Below are positions 7,027 to 8,320 of a stretch of 8,320 nucleotides of DNA, one piece after another. The translations under genes were made by a program, and so were the position numbers. Source of the DNA: Porphyrobacter sp. GTDB lineage: Bacteria > Pseudomonadota > Alphaproteobacteria > Sphingomonadales > Sphingomonadaceae. Every line of letters begins with the position of its first letter. The first letter of the stretch is position 1. The notes under the pieces were generated by a model. That model was not told where the DNA came from. It did not search any database and worked only from the letters and a program-made list of their open reading frames with translations. Where the stretch lies: the NCBI GenBank assembly GCA_014359685.1, contig JACIYY010000023.1:1-8320 (forward strand), written 5' to 3'.

Positions 7027-7431
7027 TCAGCCCGCCTCCTCCTCCAGCGCGTGCATCACCTCGTCAGACAGGCCGAAATGGTGGCCGACCTCGTGGATCA
7101 GCACATGGGCGACGAGGCGTTCGAGCGTTTCGTCGCCGCGCGCGGCCCATTCCTCGAGGATCGGACGGCGGAACAGGCGGATGCGGTCGGGCAGGGTGCC
7201 CGAATGCTCGATGCTGCGGGCGTGGAGCGGCCGCCCTTCATAGACGCCGGTGAGATCGAACGGATCGTCGATCGCCAGCTCGGCCAGCAGATCGTCGTCG
7301 GCGAAGTCCTCCACCGCCAGCACCAATTCGCCGAGATGGACCGCGAAAGCCTGCGGCAGGCGGGCCAGCGCAGCGCGGGCGATTCGCTCGATCTCGGCAG
7401 CCGAAGGGGCAAGGCCGAAGCGGCGCGGCAT
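7027..7431 (-). CDS. Small zincin-like metallopeptidase (HEVGHHFGLSD family)
   Basis: The 134-residue protein belongs to the bacterial metallopeptidase family formerly called DUF1025. The key sequence is HVLIHEVGHHFGLSDEVM (109-126): H113, E114 and H117 form the HExxH zinc site and GLSD gives the third-ligand region, as in extended HExxHxxGxxD zincins. Upstream is LPDRIRLFRRPILEEW (80-95), also characteristic. There is no signal peptide, so it is probably cytoplasmic; its substrate is unknown. The ATG at 7431-7429 matches the family length. A TTG at 7467 would add 12 residues but lacks support. There is no good Shine-Dalgarno, and a possible promoter ends right before the start (see that entry). 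The protein is acidic at the C-terminus. The cyclophilin-like gene follows 43 bp downstream and may share its transcript. Confidence 0.85.
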   Translation of the reverse strand: MPRRFGLAPSAAEIERIARAALARLPQAFAVHLGELVLAVEDFADDDLLAELAIDDPFDLTGVYEGRPLHARSIEHSGTLPDRIRLFRRPILEEWAARGDETLERLVAHVLIHEVGHHFGLSDEVMHALEEEAG

Positions 7432-7438
7432 GGCCCGA

Positions 7439-7467
7439 GCGATAGGGGTCAGGCTCGCCCGCGGCAA
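7439..7467 (-). promoter_or_regulatory. Candidate promoter for the metallopeptidase, possibly leaderless
   Basis: On the minus strand TTGCCG (7467-7462) and TATCGC (7444-7439) are 17 bp apart, the ideal spacing. Transcription would begin at about 7432-7431, i.e. at the ATG itself, which would fit the missing Shine-Dalgarno. The hexamers are partial matches (4 of 6 and 3 of 6). Confidence 0.3.
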
Positions 7468-7475
7468 GCACCGCC

Positions 7476-7502
7476 TTGAAATGCCGTGCGCCCCCGTCTA
7501 GG
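7476..7502 (+). promoter_or_regulatory. Weak candidate promoter for tRNA-Ser
   Basis: TTGAAA (7476-7481) is a good -35 match. The best -10, TCTAGG (7497-7502), is poor and 15 bp away. The sequence after it is very GC-rich, as in discriminators of stringently controlled stable-RNA promoters. A promoter is needed somewhere here because the genes on the left point away. Confidence 0.25.
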
Positions 7503-7535
7503 TGCCCGCCCTTGCCCCCGCGCCCCGGCGGGCAC
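7502..7535 (+). other. 9-bp inverted repeat just upstream of tRNA-Ser
   Basis: GTGCCCGCC (7502-7510) and GGCGGGCAC (7527-7535) are perfect complements around a 16-base loop, ending two bases before the tRNA acceptor stem. In the precursor it would form a hairpin beside the RNase P cleavage site. Its role is unknown; it could influence processing or be a relic. Confidence 0.4.
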
Positions 7536-7537
7536 GC

Positions 7538-7628
7538 GGAGCGGTGGCCGAGTGGTCGAAGGCGCACGCCTGGAAAGTGTGTATACGCCAAAAGCGTATC
7601 GTGGGTTCGAATCCCACCCGCTCCGCCA
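7538..7628 (+). tRNA. tRNA-Ser (anticodon GGA)
   Basis: A complete class II tRNA. The acceptor stem GGAGCGG (7538-7544) pairs with CCGCTCC (7618-7624), with G as discriminator and an encoded CCA (7626-7628). The D arm is GCC..GGC. The anticodon stem CACGC/GTGTG encloses CTGGAAA, with anticodon GGA at 7572-7574 reading UCC and UCU. The long variable arm (7582-7600), with stem ATACGC/GCGTAT, is typical of serine tRNAs. The T arm is GTGGG-TTCGAAT-CCCAC (7601-7617). No copy of its 3' end was seen elsewhere in the window, so I cannot show that it is an integration site. Confidence 0.98.
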
Positions 7629-7652
7629 TTATCCTGCAACGAACCCGAGATG

Positions 7653-7681
7653 AGGCTCCCGTTGGGGGCCTTTTTCTTTTT
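7653..7681 (+). terminator. Intrinsic terminator of tRNA-Ser
   Basis: AGGCTCCC (7653-7660) pairs with GGGGGCCT (7664-7671) around a GTT loop (one T-G pair), followed directly by a T-rich tract interrupted by one C (7671-7681). It is the only textbook Rho-independent terminator in the window and closes the tRNA transcription unit 24 bases after its CCA. Confidence 0.9.
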
Positions 7682-7700
7682 GTTTCAAAGGCGTTTAGCC

Positions 7701-7867
7701 GAGGTAGACCGAACGAGATTGTTCATCTCGCCGCCCACAACGACAACGGCGACCCATCCGGTCGGGTTGCGCTCGCAAAGACTGGCCAGTTCGAGACTGT
7801 CCACATGTCCCTGCAAAAGGGTGAAAAAGTCCCCGAACACAATGTGAAGGGATACGCACGGTGGGGA
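7701..7867 (+). pseudogene. Possible cupin-like gene fragment
   Basis: One forward frame reads NEIVHLAAHNDNGDPSGRVA, then LAKTGQFETVHMSLQKGEKV and PEHNVKGYARWG, ending at TGA 7865-7867. The pattern of a hydrophobic strand, then LxxGEKVPEH, resembles the first half of small cupin proteins, where the His would bind metal. The rest of the barrel is missing, and no normal start codon precedes NEIVHL although a GAGG lies at 7701-7704. The codons are less GC-rich at third positions than in the flanking genes. It ends where the decayed glycosyltransferase begins on the other strand. I infer a fragment left by a rearrangement. The cupin assignment rests on short motifs only, and the frame could be non-coding. 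Confidence 0.3.
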
Positions 7868-7869
7868 TG

Positions 7870-8280
7870 ATCGTCACCCGATCGGCGTAGCGGGCGAGCA
7901 CCGCTTGCGGCACGCCGCCCGCGCGCCCGACCCAGCTCGAAGGCGGTGCGCGAGCACTGGTCGTAACCCCACAGGTCGAGCTCGCCATCGGCCTCGATCG
8001 GCGCGCGACCATCCGGCGCGGGTGGCGGCGCGCTCGAACCATTCGTGCGCCCCCCCCGGTCCGCATCAGGGCCGGGTCGAGCCCGCTGGCACGGAAGCGG
8101 CTGAATTCGTAGCCGAGGCGGCGGCCGAGCGGGCCGGGCAGCCTTTCCAGACAATAGGGGAAGCGGCCCGGCTGATAGCGGATGGTGGTGGCGAAAAACG
8201 CCAGCCGGCCGAGGTCCTGGAGCGCGCGCGGTCTGCCAGCTGTGCTGGGTGCCGGGATGAAAGACCGCGACCTTCCGCAC
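7870..8280 (-). pseudogene. Decayed 5' part of a glycosyltransferase gene
   Basis: The minus strand starts at GTG 8280-8278, with AAGGGG five bases upstream, and reads VRKVAVFHPGTQHSWQTA. It then continues in a second frame from about 8222 (LQDLGRLAFFATTIRYQPGR, FPYCLERLPGPLGRRLGYEF, LDPALMRTGG), a third from 8050 (AHEWFERAATRAGW) and back in the first from about 7980 (LDLWGYDQCSRTAFELGRAR). This order resembles the N-terminal half of a GT4-like glycosyltransferase family (my recollection of the family, not a search). The breaks are at a GC-repeat tract near 8222-8230, an 8-C run at 8050-8057 with one base too many, and a gap near 7985-8015 where about 25 residues seem lost. Nothing of the C-terminal half follows. 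The 40 bases before the GTG are open in the same frame and may end an upstream gene. I read it as a pseudogene, or poor sequence. Confidence 0.6.
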
Positions 8281-8320
8281 CTGCGCCCCTTCGCGTCCCC
8301 GGCCGGTGTCGATGCGCCGG

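Noticed and set aside
6234..7253. A 339-codon open frame on the plus strand
   Set aside because: It runs opposite the cyclophilin-like and metallopeptidase genes, both of which have family motifs; its sequence is Arg/Gly-rich without motifs.
7502..7705. Forward open frame running through the tRNA-Ser gene and terminator
   Set aside because: This part is RNA-coding sequence and a terminator; only the portion after about 7705 looks protein-like.
7538..8320. Integration of a mobile element at the tRNA-Ser gene with attachment repeats
   Set aside because: No second copy of the tRNA 3' end, no integrase and no insertion-sequence ends are visible within the window.
1..8320. A defence system, CRISPR array, toxin-antitoxin pair or other new system
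   Set aside because: No spaced repeats, no characteristic paired small genes and no nuclease-plus-sensor cluster are present. The intact genes are housekeeping or known small families.

Overview
The window is high-GC chromosomal DNA from an alphaproteobacterium, most likely a member of the Sphingomonadales. That placement is an inference from the protein sequences (bifunctional Rsh, HemF, IF3, a stand-alone EAL protein, a small metallopeptidase) and was not checked by a search. Most of it is ordinary housekeeping DNA, densely packed and with little non-coding sequence. I did not find a convincing new biological system. The least explained stretch is the right end, after the tRNA gene.

Layout, left to right. 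A stand-alone EAL (cyclic-di-GMP phosphodiesterase) gene on the + strand (46-818) is broken by one frameshift near 300. It converges on a leftward block: pdeM (2880-2005), infC (1942-1400) and greB (1343-852), encoding a DNA-repair phosphoesterase, initiation factor IF3 and transcript-cleavage factor GreB. The infC start is best read as a rare AUA codon with a good ribosome binding site. pdeM diverges from hemF (2949-3806, aerobic coproporphyrinogen III oxidase) across 68 bp that hold a perfect 8-bp inverted repeat. hemF is followed on the same strand by rsh (3870-5951), the bifunctional (p)ppGpp synthetase/hydrolase. rsh converges on a leftward pair: a small HExxH metallopeptidase (7431-7027) and an exported, divergent cyclophilin-like protein (6983-5970).

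A complete tRNA-Ser(GGA) gene (7538-7628, CCA encoded) follows, with a clear intrinsic terminator. Beyond the terminator no intact gene is visible. A stretch of less GC-rich sequence (about 7690-7867) reads on the + strand like a fragment of a cupin-type protein. It abuts the 5' part of a leftward glycosyltransferase gene (8280 to about 7870) that carries at least three frameshifts, an apparent internal deletion and no 3' end. This looks like a decayed insertion zone next to a tRNA gene, or possibly poor-quality sequence.

The genes do not form one pathway. They cover translation initiation, transcription elongation, stringent response, haem synthesis, DNA repair and envelope protein folding. 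The features most worth checking are the infC AUA start with its nearby hairpin, the inverted repeat between pdeM and hemF, and the gene fragments after the tRNA.
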